From an uncultured Aquincola sp. (lineage in GTDB: Bacteria; Pseudomonadota; Gammaproteobacteria; Burkholderiales; Burkholderiaceae): a stretch of 14,533 nt of DNA. Positions 1 to 7,327 of this stretch are shown here, piece by piece (position 1 is the stretch's first letter; each line of letters opens with the position of its first letter). The notes below the pieces were generated by a model that was given only the letters and a program-made list of their open reading frames with translations, was not told the origin of the DNA and did not search any database. The stretch lies in the NCBI GenBank assembly GCA_937883885.1, contig CAKZXL010000635.1, positions 1 through 14,533 of the forward strand, written 5' to 3'. A program made the translations under genes and the position numbers.

Positions 1-207
1 ACGCTCACCAGCGGCAACGGCCGCGCGGTGCCGGTGCTGCTGTACCACGCCAGCGACGACCCGCAGCACCTGCTGGCCGGCCACCAGGCCTTCGTCATCC
101 CGCGCGAAGCGCTGGACCCCGGCAGCCGCTACCAGGCCCAGGTGCAAGGCACGGTGGACGGCGTGCCGTTCTCGCGGGACTTCGTGTTCACGACGGGGCG
201 GGTGTGA
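1..207 (+). CDS. C-terminal fragment of an unidentified protein, possible Ig-like/fibronectin-like end domain
   Basis: An open frame enters from the left edge and ends at TGA 205-207, giving the last 68 residues of a protein. The tail has the alternating pattern of a beta-sandwich domain: an 'LDPGSRYQAQVQG' strand, then 'DGVPFSRDF' and a final 'FVFTTG'. This pattern is common at the end of bacterial Ig-like or fibronectin-like domains of exported proteins, including some CAP-domain proteins of Burkholderiales. The start and any signal peptide lie outside the window, so the function is a guess. Codon use is GC-rich like the catabolic genes at the other end of the window. The gene runs toward the defence operon and ends 77 bp from its last gene. 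Confidence 0.6.
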   Translation, partial: TLTSGNGRAVPVLLYHASDDPQHLLAGHQAFVIPREALDPGSRYQAQVQGTVDGVPFSRDFVFTTGRV

Positions 208-226
208 GTGCTGCGTAGTCAGGCGC

Positions 227-275
227 CTGGCGCAGGCCAGTTGCCTAAGCGGGCGGCTTTGCTGAGCACCTCAGC
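227..275. terminator. Two small hairpins in the convergent gap, weak terminator candidates
   Basis: The 77-bp gap between two converging genes holds two perfect stems. CTGGC/GCCAG at 227-240 has a 4-nt loop, and GCTGAG/CTCAGC at 261-275 has a 3-nt loop. A 10-bp palindrome CAGGCGCCTG at 220-229 overlaps the first. None is followed by a clear T run on either strand, so this is not a classical intrinsic terminator. The position between converging genes makes some role in ending transcription plausible. Confidence 0.25.
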
Positions 276-284
276 GCCGATACC

Positions 285-992
285 TCAGAGATCCAGCTCA
301 ACCCCGCGTACCCTGAGCCATTCCTTCCGGCGCTGGTAGTCCGGCAGGACTTTGTCGACCTCGTTCCAGAACGCGCTGGAGTGGTCTCGGTGGCGCAGGT
401 GGCAGAGCTCATGGACGACGATGTAGTCGATGATGGTCAGGGGGGCCATCAGACACTTCCAGTGAAAGTGCAGATCGCCGTCCTTCAGGCATGAGGCCCA
501 GCGGTATCCGAGATCCTTGACCTCCACTCGGCCAGCCGCGACGCCGACCTTGGGGGCGAAGTAGGCCACCCGGCGCGCCAGACGCGGCTGCCCTTTGTCC
601 GCATAGAAGCTTGCGAAGGCCTTGCTGGCACCATCTGTGCCGTGTTCAGTGACGACACGCTTGAGCAGGCAGAAGCGGCCGTCCTTCAGTTTCAGTGGCT
701 CGTCTTGCTCCGGCACCAGTTCCAGCCGGTAGCTGCTGCCGAGGTACATGAAGGACTCGCCGCTGACCCATTCACGGTTGACACGGCCACCGTTCAGTTC
801 TCGCCACTCCGCCAAGCTGCGGTAAATCCACATGCGCTTGGACAGCACCGTCTGATCGATCTGCTCGGGTGTCATCCGGGCAGGCGGGCGGACCGTCACC
901 ACGCCATCGCGCTCGATGACGATGTCGGTCGTCATCCGCGCCGTGCCGGGCAAGAGGTGGTACTCGATGTCGTGGACCTGGCGCACTTGCAT
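285..992 (-). CDS. YgjP/DUF45-family zinc metallohydrolase (M48-like metallopeptidase annotation)
   Basis: The 235-residue product has the hallmarks of the YgjP-like DUF45 family: an 'RWASC' motif at residues 164-168 (family form RWGSC), the zinc motif HELCH at 194-198 and a third likely ligand His204 in 'HRDHSSAFW'. No signal peptide or membrane segment is seen, so it should be cytoplasmic. Members are usually annotated as M48 metallopeptidases; E. coli YgjP has been reported as a metal-dependent UTP pyrophosphatase, so protease activity should not be assumed. The ATG follows the hsdR stop with no gap, and an AGGAG-type ribosome site lies 6-7 nt upstream inside hsdR, so the two are almost certainly co-transcribed. 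Genes of this family are often found beside hsdR, but their role there is not established to my knowledge. Confidence 0.88.
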   Translation of the reverse strand: MQVRQVHDIEYHLLPGTARMTTDIVIERDGVVTVRPPARMTPEQIDQTVLSKRMWIYRSLAEWRELNGGRVNREWVSGESFMYLGSSYRLELVPEQDEPLKLKDGRFCLLKRVVTEHGTDGASKAFASFYADKGQPRLARRVAYFAPKVGVAAGRVEVKDLGYRWASCLKDGDLHFHWKCLMAPLTIIDYIVVHELCHLRHRDHSSAFWNEVDKVLPDYQRRKEWLRVRGVELDL

Positions 993-3900
993 TCAGGTCT
1001 CCTGTCCACCGGCTGACCTGAGCCGCTTGGTCAGTTCGCCGTGGCGGTTCTTGGCCAGCTTCATGATTTCGACGGCCACGCGCTCGCGGTTCTGCTTCAT
1101 TTCCTCGATGGAGGTCTTGGCAATTTCGGTCTTGATCAATGCGCGCACACGCTTTTGCTTGTCCGGGTTTTGCCAGAAGTCGATGCTACCAATCGTGTCC
1201 TGGAGCAGTTCCACCAAAGACTCCATGAACGCCCTGAACGCCGGGCGGTCGGCGTCTGGCAATTCACCGCTCGCAAAGCCCACCTGGACGATGTGTTCGA
1301 AGAAGGCCGTGGCCTCCTTGCTCAGGCCATCCTGGCCTTGCTGGCGGCCGGCGACGGCTTCATGCCTAAGCTCTGAAAGCTTCTCCACCAGCAGGTCCCA
1401 TTCGTCCTTGTGGCGCTCGATCAACGCGTCCACTTTCTCGGACAGGCTCTGGTAGAAGGCCGGGTCTTCGTCGTGATGAACAGTGCAGTGCTTGCGAATG
1501 GCGTGCTCCATTTCGCTCGCCTTGGCCTCTGTGCTGCCTCCGGCATGGGCACTCAGCTGCGCCATGAAGTCAGCCGACAGCAGTTCCACCGGCGGCACCT
1601 TGGGGTTGATGCCCAGGCTGACCAGGTGCTCGTTGATGAGGGCCTTTACCTTCTCCCCGGCATCACCGAGGTTCAGGCTCTCGTCCTTGTAGCGTTCCTT
1701 GGCCACTTGCAGGATGTAGCCGAAACGGCGTGCCGGCACGCGATAAGGCTGCGCTTGGGTGCCGGGCAGGATGATGTCCAGGCTGGTCAAGAACTTCTTG
1801 AGATACACCTCGAAGTCGGCACGTTGTCGTTCGTCCTTGAGGGCGGTCACCGCCTGATGAACGACTGCGGCATCCGCCTCCTGGGCCGCCAACCGACCGG
1901 TTGCAAAGGTCTCGATGTTTTTCACGCCCATGCCTGCGAAGTGCTGCAGAAGTCGCTGGTAGCGCTCTTCAAGCACGGGCAGCTCGGACGTGATGTTCTT
2001 CAGGCCGTCTTTCAGCTCCTGCTGTTCCTGCGTGGCGGCGTAGACCGTGAGTGCCTCGGTCAGGTGATTGGCCAGGCCGATGTAGTCCACCACGTAACCG
2101 CGCTTCTTGCCCTTTTTCACCCGGTTCGTCCGCGCAATGGCTTGCAGCAAGGTGTGCTCGCGCAGCTTCTTGTCGATGTACATCACCTGCTCGATGGGCG
2201 CGTCAAACCCCGTGAGCAGCATGTCGCACACGATCAGAAAGGCGATGCCGGAGTCAGCCTTGTCCGGGTCGTTTAGATCAAAGCTGCGGCAGAAGTTGTC
2301 CACCGCGTTCATGCGCTGGGCCTGCTTGCGCGCGTGGGTCACATAGGCCGGTTCGTTCGTCCCATCACTGGAGATCACCACGGCAGTCTTGAGAAACCGC
2401 AGCCGCTTGATCAAATCGGCATCGGGCGTGCTGCGCGCCTCCTCCTTGGCCACGCGCTCGGCCAGCGCGGCAGTGATGCCGACCTGATAGCGCACACAGG
2501 CCAACTTGCTGTGGCACACCACCTGCGCCTTGAACCCGTTGGGCAGGATGTTGTCCACGTAGTGCGCGACCAGGTCGCGTGCGATCGCATTGATGCGCTG
2601 TTCCGCTTCCAGGATGTCGCCGGTGGCGCCATACTTCTTCTTGATCGCCAGCAGTTCCTCGGCCGACCGGTCCCTGAACAAATCCTCGAACGCCGTATCG
2701 AAGGCATGCTTCTCGTTCAGCGCGCTGTCGGCCGTCTTGCCTTCGTAGAGGATTTGCAGCGTGGCGCCGTCGTTCACCGCATCCATCAGGCGGTAGGTGT
2801 CGATGTACTCTCCGAAGCGCTTGTGGGTCTTCTTCTCACCGTGGCGCTCGGTGATCAAGGGCGTTCCGGTGAAGGCTATGCGCGCCGCGTTGGGGAATGC
2901 CTCGAAGAGGTTGTTGCCCAGGTCTGAACTCTGGGTGCGGTGGGCCTCGTCGATCATCAAGATGATGCGATCGGAGGTGTTGACGACTCCAAAGGTCTTG
3001 CCGGCCGGGATGGCAAGATAGGTGCCCAGTGCTTCCGCCACCACATGGCTGAGCGTCTCCTGCCGATCCTGGAACTTGTGCACCATCACCATGCTGACGT
3101 CGGAGCTGTCAGTGGCCAGGTGGCTGCGCAGCCCGGCTCGGCTCTCGATGACGTTGATGCGGCCGCCGATCAGCGTGGCCGTGTCACCCAGTTGTTCTTC
3201 CAGATCTTGCCGGTCATTGACCAGCACGATCTTGTAGTCGCTGAGATCGAGGCTGGCGCGCATCATTCGGGCCAGGAACACCATCGTCAACGACTTGCCC
3301 GAGCCCTGGGTATGCCAGACCACGCCGCTGCGCTCGGCGGCCGTCTGTCCCTCGCGCAGACGGGTCATGATGCGACCTGCCGCGCGGTACTGCTGGTAGC
3401 GGCAGACCACCTTGACGCGCGGACCGCCGTCGGTGTCCATGAATACCGAGCTGGTGCGCAGGATTTGCAGCAGATTGGGGCGAGTCAGCATGCCGCCAAT
3501 CAACTGCTGCTGGGCGTTCAGGCCCTGCAGACCTGCCTCGTCCTGCGGAAACAGGGTCTTCCACGCGTAGAAGTGTTCTTCACCCGAGGTGATGGTGCCG
3601 TAGTCGGCCTCCAGGCCACAGCAGCGCACCACGAACAGATTGGTGTGAAACAGGCGCGGTTCGCCCTCCTTGAGTCCATCGAGCGCAGTCTGCGCGCGGC
3701 GCCGCATGTAGCGCTGCAGCTGGACGAAGGCCTCCTGCATCGGGTTGGCGCAGACCTCAGACCCCTTCTTGCACTCCACCACCACCAGGGGAATGCCATT
3801 CACGAACAGCACGATGTCGGGAATGATGAAGGCCTTCACGCAGCCCGGCGTGTCCACCCTGAACTGGTTGATGGCGTGGAAGCGGTTGTTCTCGGGGTGG

Positions 3901-4265
3901 TGAAAGTCGATGAGCCGCACCACCGGGTCTGATTCGCCGGTCAGTTCGTTCCTGGCCACCTGTGCCTTGAACAAGAGCGCCTGCGCGGCCTCGTTGGCTT
4001 CCAGCAGTGATCGGTTCGAGTGCCGGGCCAACTGCTGGCGCAAGTCGTCCAGCTGCGCATCCGTCAGCCAGCTTTGGCCGTCGTTGTTGCGGTTGAGATC
4101 GCGCACCGCTTCGTCAAACACCCCAGGCAACAGCCACTCGCGGAAGTGGTGACGCAGGCTCGGGCCAGCCTGCTGCGGCACACCGCTGCCCTGGTCGATC
4201 ACCGTCCAGCCTTGCTGGGCCAGTTGATCAAGAAACGGCCGCTCAACCTCGGTGTATTCGCTCAC
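993..4265 (-). CDS. hsdR: Type I restriction endonuclease subunit R (HsdR)
   Basis: This 1090-residue protein is the motor and nuclease subunit of a type I restriction enzyme. It pulls DNA through the HsdM/HsdS complex and cuts at distant sites. The N-terminal nuclease has a PD-(D/E)xK core: Asp150 in 'IIPDIVLF', Glu164-Cys-Lys166 in 'VVVECKK', then a QxxxY element at 182-186. The SF2 motor follows with Walker A at 321-325 (GSGKS), DEAH at 439-442, FTGTP at 465-469, 'LLTGFDAP' at 683-690 and 'QAIARTNR' at 708-715. The rest is a helical C-terminal region. Length is normal and all core motifs are intact, so it should be active. The start is GTG, 12 nt after the darG stop, with a modest AAGG site 9 nt upstream. 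The stop directly abuts the next ATG. Confidence 0.97.
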   Translation of the reverse strand: MSEYTEVERPFLDQLAQQGWTVIDQGSGVPQQAGPSLRHHFREWLLPGVFDEAVRDLNRNNDGQSWLTDAQLDDLRQQLARHSNRSLLEANEAAQALLFKAQVARNELTGESDPVVRLIDFHHPENNRFHAINQFRVDTPGCVKAFIIPDIVLFVNGIPLVVVECKKGSEVCANPMQEAFVQLQRYMRRRAQTALDGLKEGEPRLFHTNLFVVRCCGLEADYGTITSGEEHFYAWKTLFPQDEAGLQGLNAQQQLIGGMLTRPNLLQILRTSSVFMDTDGGPRVKVVCRYQQYRAAGRIMTRLREGQTAAERSGVVWHTQGSGKSLTMVFLARMMRASLDLSDYKIVLVNDRQDLEEQLGDTATLIGGRINVIESRAGLRSHLATDSSDVSMVMVHKFQDRQETLSHVVAEALGTYLAIPAGKTFGVVNTSDRIILMIDEAHRTQSSDLGNNLFEAFPNAARIAFTGTPLITERHGEKKTHKRFGEYIDTYRLMDAVNDGATLQILYEGKTADSALNEKHAFDTAFEDLFRDRSAEELLAIKKKYGATGDILEAEQRINAIARDLVAHYVDNILPNGFKAQVVCHSKLACVRYQVGITAALAERVAKEEARSTPDADLIKRLRFLKTAVVISSDGTNEPAYVTHARKQAQRMNAVDNFCRSFDLNDPDKADSGIAFLIVCDMLLTGFDAPIEQVMYIDKKLREHTLLQAIARTNRVKKGKKRGYVVDYIGLANHLTEALTVYAATQEQQELKDGLKNITSELPVLEERYQRLLQHFAGMGVKNIETFATGRLAAQEADAAVVHQAVTALKDERQRADFEVYLKKFLTSLDIILPGTQAQPYRVPARRFGYILQVAKERYKDESLNLGDAGEKVKALINEHLVSLGINPKVPPVELLSADFMAQLSAHAGGSTEAKASEMEHAIRKHCTVHHDEDPAFYQSLSEKVDALIERHKDEWDLLVEKLSELRHEAVAGRQQGQDGLSKEATAFFEHIVQVGFASGELPDADRPAFRAFMESLVELLQDTIGSIDFWQNPDKQKRVRALIKTEIAKTSIEEMKQNRERVAVEIMKLAKNRHGELTKRLRSAGGQET

Positions 4266-4277
4266 CGCGCCGGACCT

Positions 4278-5354
4278 TCACTGCGCGGCCGCGGGGGCGT
4301 GGGTCAATCGGGCCAGTGCAATGCCCAGCGCCTTGTCATCAAACAGCTTGTCCTTGCGCGCAGCCGCACCTGCACCGCCGCGCCAGTGACGCAAGCCTTC
4401 ACGCAAGGCCGGCACCGTGGGCTCCGCACCGTCACGTGCCAGCAGCCAGTCCACCGTGGCCAGCAGCTCCAGGCCGAAGGGCGACTCGAACCCGTCGATC
4501 AGGCTGGCCGTGGCTTCGAGGGCAGGGAGGTACTCCTTGGCTTCGCTCTTCAGGAAGGCCTGCACCATCGTCTTGCGCTGGTCGTCGAACCAGATGACAT
4601 CGAACGGGTCCGCGTCGCTGATGCGCTTGTCGCTGTGCAGGTAACTGCCGTCCAGGTGGTTCAGCAGGTGGTCCAGACGGTTGGCGTACGGGCCGTACTT
4701 GTGGGCCACGAACTGCAGCTTCAGCGGGTTGTGCTCGGGGCTCAAGCGTTCGATGGATCGTTCCAGGAACCAGGCCAGCTTCTGGATCTCCAGCAGGCTG
4801 CATTCCATGCCCAGCACCCAGTAGCGGCGCACCAGTTCAGCGATCAGCGCACGGGCGGGCGTCAGCTTCTCCGCGCCGGCGCGCTTGGCCACGTTCTGGT
4901 ACTGGCGCGTGGGCTCATACACCAGGATCTCGATGTCCAGATCGCCCAGCGCCGCTTCGATCTGCGGCCGCACCTGGGCCCAGTCCAGGCCACCGTTGCC
5001 GGCGCCCAGCGGCGGGATGGCAATGGACTTCACCTGCTCTTGAACCAGGAAGCGCCGCAGGTCTTGCAGGCCTTCCACCACCCACTCCATGCGCGAGGGG
5101 CTGCGCCAATGCTGCTTGGTGGGGAAGTTGACGATCCAGCGCGGCCCGCCCAGCTCATGGACGGGCGTGACGAACATCTTGCCCACTTGAACCTGCTTGG
5201 CCTTGCAAGCGGCGGCGTACTGGCGGTAGTTGTCGTCAAAGCGCTCTTTGAACATCAGCGCGATGCCCTTGCCCATCACCCCCACGGTGTTGACGGTGTT
5301 GACCAATGCCTCGGCGCCAGACTCCAGCAAATTGCCTTCGGTGAATGTGATCAT
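4278..5354 (-). CDS. darG: DarG antitoxin: macrodomain DNA ADP-ribosylglycohydrolase with C-terminal toxin-binding region
   Basis: The 358-residue product begins with a macrodomain (about 1-150). Its '[16 protein letters not shown]' ADP-ribose loop starts near residue 18, 'FPTKQHWR' lies at 76-83 with Lys79 at the place of the catalytic lysine of DarG, and the glycine loop '[12 protein letters not shown]' spans 113-124. Known DarG proteins remove ADP-ribose from DNA and also bind DarT through the C-terminal part. Here the C-terminal half (about 165-355) carries '[14 protein letters not shown]' and '[14 protein letters not shown]', reminiscent of Panacea/SocA-like (DUF4065) domains; that likeness is by eye. 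The gene follows darT by 16 nt, with a GAGGA ribosome site 7 nt before ATG, the normal toxin-antitoxin order. No NADAR/YbiA-like domain was recognised, which points to the DarTG2 (thymine-modifying) branch. Confidence 0.93.
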   Translation of the reverse strand: MITFTEGNLLESGAEALVNTVNTVGVMGKGIALMFKERFDDNYRQYAAACKAKQVQVGKMFVTPVHELGGPRWIVNFPTKQHWRSPSRMEWVVEGLQDLRRFLVQEQVKSIAIPPLGAGNGGLDWAQVRPQIEAALGDLDIEILVYEPTRQYQNVAKRAGAEKLTPARALIAELVRRYWVLGMECSLLEIQKLAWFLERSIERLSPEHNPLKLQFVAHKYGPYANRLDHLLNHLDGSYLHSDKRISDADPFDVIWFDDQRKTMVQAFLKSEAKEYLPALEATASLIDGFESPFGLELLATVDWLLARDGAEPTVPALREGLRHWRGGAGAAARKDKLFDDKALGIALARLTHAPAAAQ

Positions 5355-5370
5355 GGTGTGGTCCTCGGCA

Positions 5371-6024
5371 TCAGAAGTACCAGCCGGGTCGGGCGTGCAC
5401 CGCGAGGTTCAAGCCTCGCGCCGCCACCTCTTGTTCGATGTTCTGCTTCAAGCCAGGGGTGTAGCACACGACGCCCAGCAGGGCGCTGACGGGCATGTGC
5501 TGGTGGACGAGCGCCTCGGCCTGGTAGCGCTCGAACTTGGCCGGGTCGTCTGGGTCGCGCCTGAAGTCACGGGCCTGCAAGATGGGCCAGTCGATCTGGT
5601 CCAGGTGCTGCAGGCCGTCGTAGTAATTGGCCCACTGGTAGTAGGCATGGCTGTCGGTGAACAGCCAGCGCAAGCTGGCATCCGCCGCCACGCGGCGCAG
5701 GCTGGACACCAGGATCACGATCTCGTCGTTGCGGCGCTGCGGAATGCCGCCGCGGCCTGACTTGATGTTCAACAGCATCGGCGAGAACGGTGTGAAGTAG
5801 AACGGCACGTAGTCGTTCAAATGGCCGCCCGGCGGCCGTGGCACCGGGTGGGTGGCGCGTTTGCTGATCAACTCCGGGTTGCCGATGCTCACCCAGTGGG
5901 GCGCACGCACGGCGCCGTTGCCACAGTGCAGGCCGTTGTCCAGCACCCACGGCAGGTTGTCGCGGTGGATGATGCGGAAGATCAGCGCTTTTTCCGCATT
6001 CAGGTCGGCGTAGTGGCTAGGCAT
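5371..6024 (-). CDS. darT: DarT toxin: DNA ADP-ribosyltransferase (DUF4433)
   Basis: The 217-residue product matches the DarT/DUF4433 family along its length. These enzymes use NAD+ to attach ADP-ribose to bases of single-stranded DNA, blocking replication; DarTG pairs are known toxin-antitoxin systems and anti-phage defences. Visible signatures are '[17 protein letters not shown]' (15-31, NAD-site His20), Lys55-Arg56, '[17 protein letters not shown]' (69-85) and '[13 protein letters not shown]' (166-178), where Glu170 is the expected catalytic glutamate. All key elements are present, so the toxin looks active. The ATG lies inside the end of hsdS (8-nt overlap, ATGCCTAG, where TAG is the hsdS stop), with GGAGT about 6 nt upstream, so its translation is probably coupled to hsdS. 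Thymine rather than guanine as target is inferred from its macrodomain partner. Confidence 0.94.
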   Translation of the reverse strand: MPSHYADLNAEKALIFRIIHRDNLPWVLDNGLHCGNGAVRAPHWVSIGNPELISKRATHPVPRPPGGHLNDYVPFYFTPFSPMLLNIKSGRGGIPQRRNDEIVILVSSLRRVAADASLRWLFTDSHAYYQWANYYDGLQHLDQIDWPILQARDFRRDPDDPAKFERYQAEALVHQHMPVSALLGVVCYTPGLKQNIEQEVAARGLNLAVHARPGWYF

Positions 6025-7327
6025 CGGTCAACTCCGGCACCAGATGCTCGACCGAGACGCGGCCGGTCAACAGATCCTGCATCAAGCCAAGCCTCTGGGT
6101 CTCCAGCTTGCGCTTTCTAGCAAGCTCCCGCTCTATGCAATCGAGACAGCAGAGCAAACGCGTTGCGATTGCCTCTTGCTCTGCCTCTGACGGCACAGGG
6201 ATGGGCAGCTTTCTTAGCTCCCCCAAGTTGATGCCCTGAACCGCAACTCCGAGGGTATTGATCTCGAAAAAGCGCTTCGCCGCAGCAGATTCCAAGTACA
6301 GGCTCATGAATGCGTTGCTTACACCGCTCATGTCTATGCGCGCGGTGTCTTGCGTGATGTTGGCGTTCTCCAAGATCGCTGGAACCAGAGACACCCGGCC
6401 CACCGTTCCGCGAATGGTGAACAGGATGTCGCCGCCCTTCAAGCGAGACCGTTTGTACTCTTGATCGATGGCTGGAGAGGTCAACAACAGGTTGTCGACT
6501 TCAATGGATCTACTCCGGATGTCCTTTACCTTGACGACCGGGACACCTCCTGGATACCCATACCCCGGCATCAGGATTCCGTAGACGATGGGCCTTGCCG
6601 GATTGACCTTTTCATTCAGCGTCGCTACGCCCCAATCGCGAGGAATCCACCCTATCGCCGTTTCCTTATAGAGCTCCGGTGCCTCGCTGAGGCGCGGGCG
6701 GAGTTGGCCGTTGGGCAGCACGCCGCGAGTGAACTGGTCGTGCATCAGCCCGGCCTTGATCTGCTGGTACTTGGCGATCAGGGCTTCGGTTCTATCGATA
6801 GCAGCGTCGATGCAGTCGAATAGGTCTGCGATCTTTCGCTGCGTATCAAGGGTAGGAGTCCAAACGGCGTGACCTAGGTAGTCTGCAACCTTCAGATTGA
6901 TCAATCCGGTTGTTTGCTGCTGGTATCGCCAGATGGCTGAGCTTCGATTGAGCGCGACCAACTGCAGCGTCAAGAATCGCGCATCCACTGTATTTTTGGG
7001 CCGCATCAATCGGAAAAAATTTGAAGTCAGCGCGGCCTTCCTCGGAGGCTTGCTCACAAGCGCAACACGACCAACGGGCCTATCCGGCGCCCCGCCTGAT
7101 GCTTCTAGCAATATGTCATTGGGGCGAAGCGACTTTGCAGCCAGCTTTGACGCTAAGACTCTTCTTTCAGCGCCGCCTTCAAGATTCAGATGCCCGTCGT
7201 CGTCGATGTCCGTCGCTCGATAGACAACACAATTGCCGTGATCGCCTACCGGGTCCGTTCCCCATTCACCGGGCCAGCACGCTTCAATCAAACTTCGCAA
7301 GGGTTGGAGCTTGATCTCATCAGGCAT
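6017..7327 (-). CDS. hsdS: Type I restriction-modification specificity subunit S (HsdS)
   Basis: HsdS sets the DNA sequence recognised by the methylase and restriction complexes. The 436-residue product has the two-fold plan of the family: target-recognition domain 1 (about 1-155), a conserved helical spacer beginning '[16 protein letters not shown]' (about 159-203), target-recognition domain 2 (about 222-375, with 'IVYGILMPG' at 247-255) and a second helical region (about 376-424) ending '[10 protein letters not shown]'. Two full domains imply a bipartite target, whose sequence cannot be predicted here. The frame stays open 20 codons further upstream to 7387, but the ATG at 7327 is preferred: it has a strong GGGGGAG ribosome site 7 nt upstream and overlaps the hsdM stop by 8 nt (ATGCCTGA). 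The recognition-domain DNA is poorer in GC than its neighbours. Confidence 0.93.
   Translation of the reverse strand: MPDEIKLQPLRSLIEACWPGEWGTDPVGDHGNCVVYRATDIDDDGHLNLEGGAERRVLASKLAAKSLRPNDILLEASGGAPDRPVGRVALVSKPPRKAALTSNFFRLMRPKNTVDARFLTLQLVALNRSSAIWRYQQQTTGLINLKVADYLGHAVWTPTLDTQRKIADLFDCIDAAIDRTEALIAKYQQIKAGLMHDQFTRGVLPNGQLRPRLSEAPELYKETAIGWIPRDWGVATLNEKVNPARPIVYGILMPGYGYPGGVPVVKVKDIRSRSIEVDNLLLTSPAIDQEYKRSRLKGGDILFTIRGTVGRVSLVPAILENANITQDTARIDMSGVSNAFMSLYLESAAAKRFFEINTLGVAVQGINLGELRKLPIPVPSEAEQEAIATRLLCCLDCIERELARKRKLETQRLGLMQDLLTGRVSVEHLVPELTDA

Noticed and set aside
4020..5489. A 489-codon open frame on the plus strand opposite darG and hsdR
   Set aside because: It is a shadow of the minus-strand genes in GC-rich DNA, has low-complexity His/Gln/Arg-rich sequence and no recognisable domain, while the minus strand carries clear DarG and HsdR motifs.
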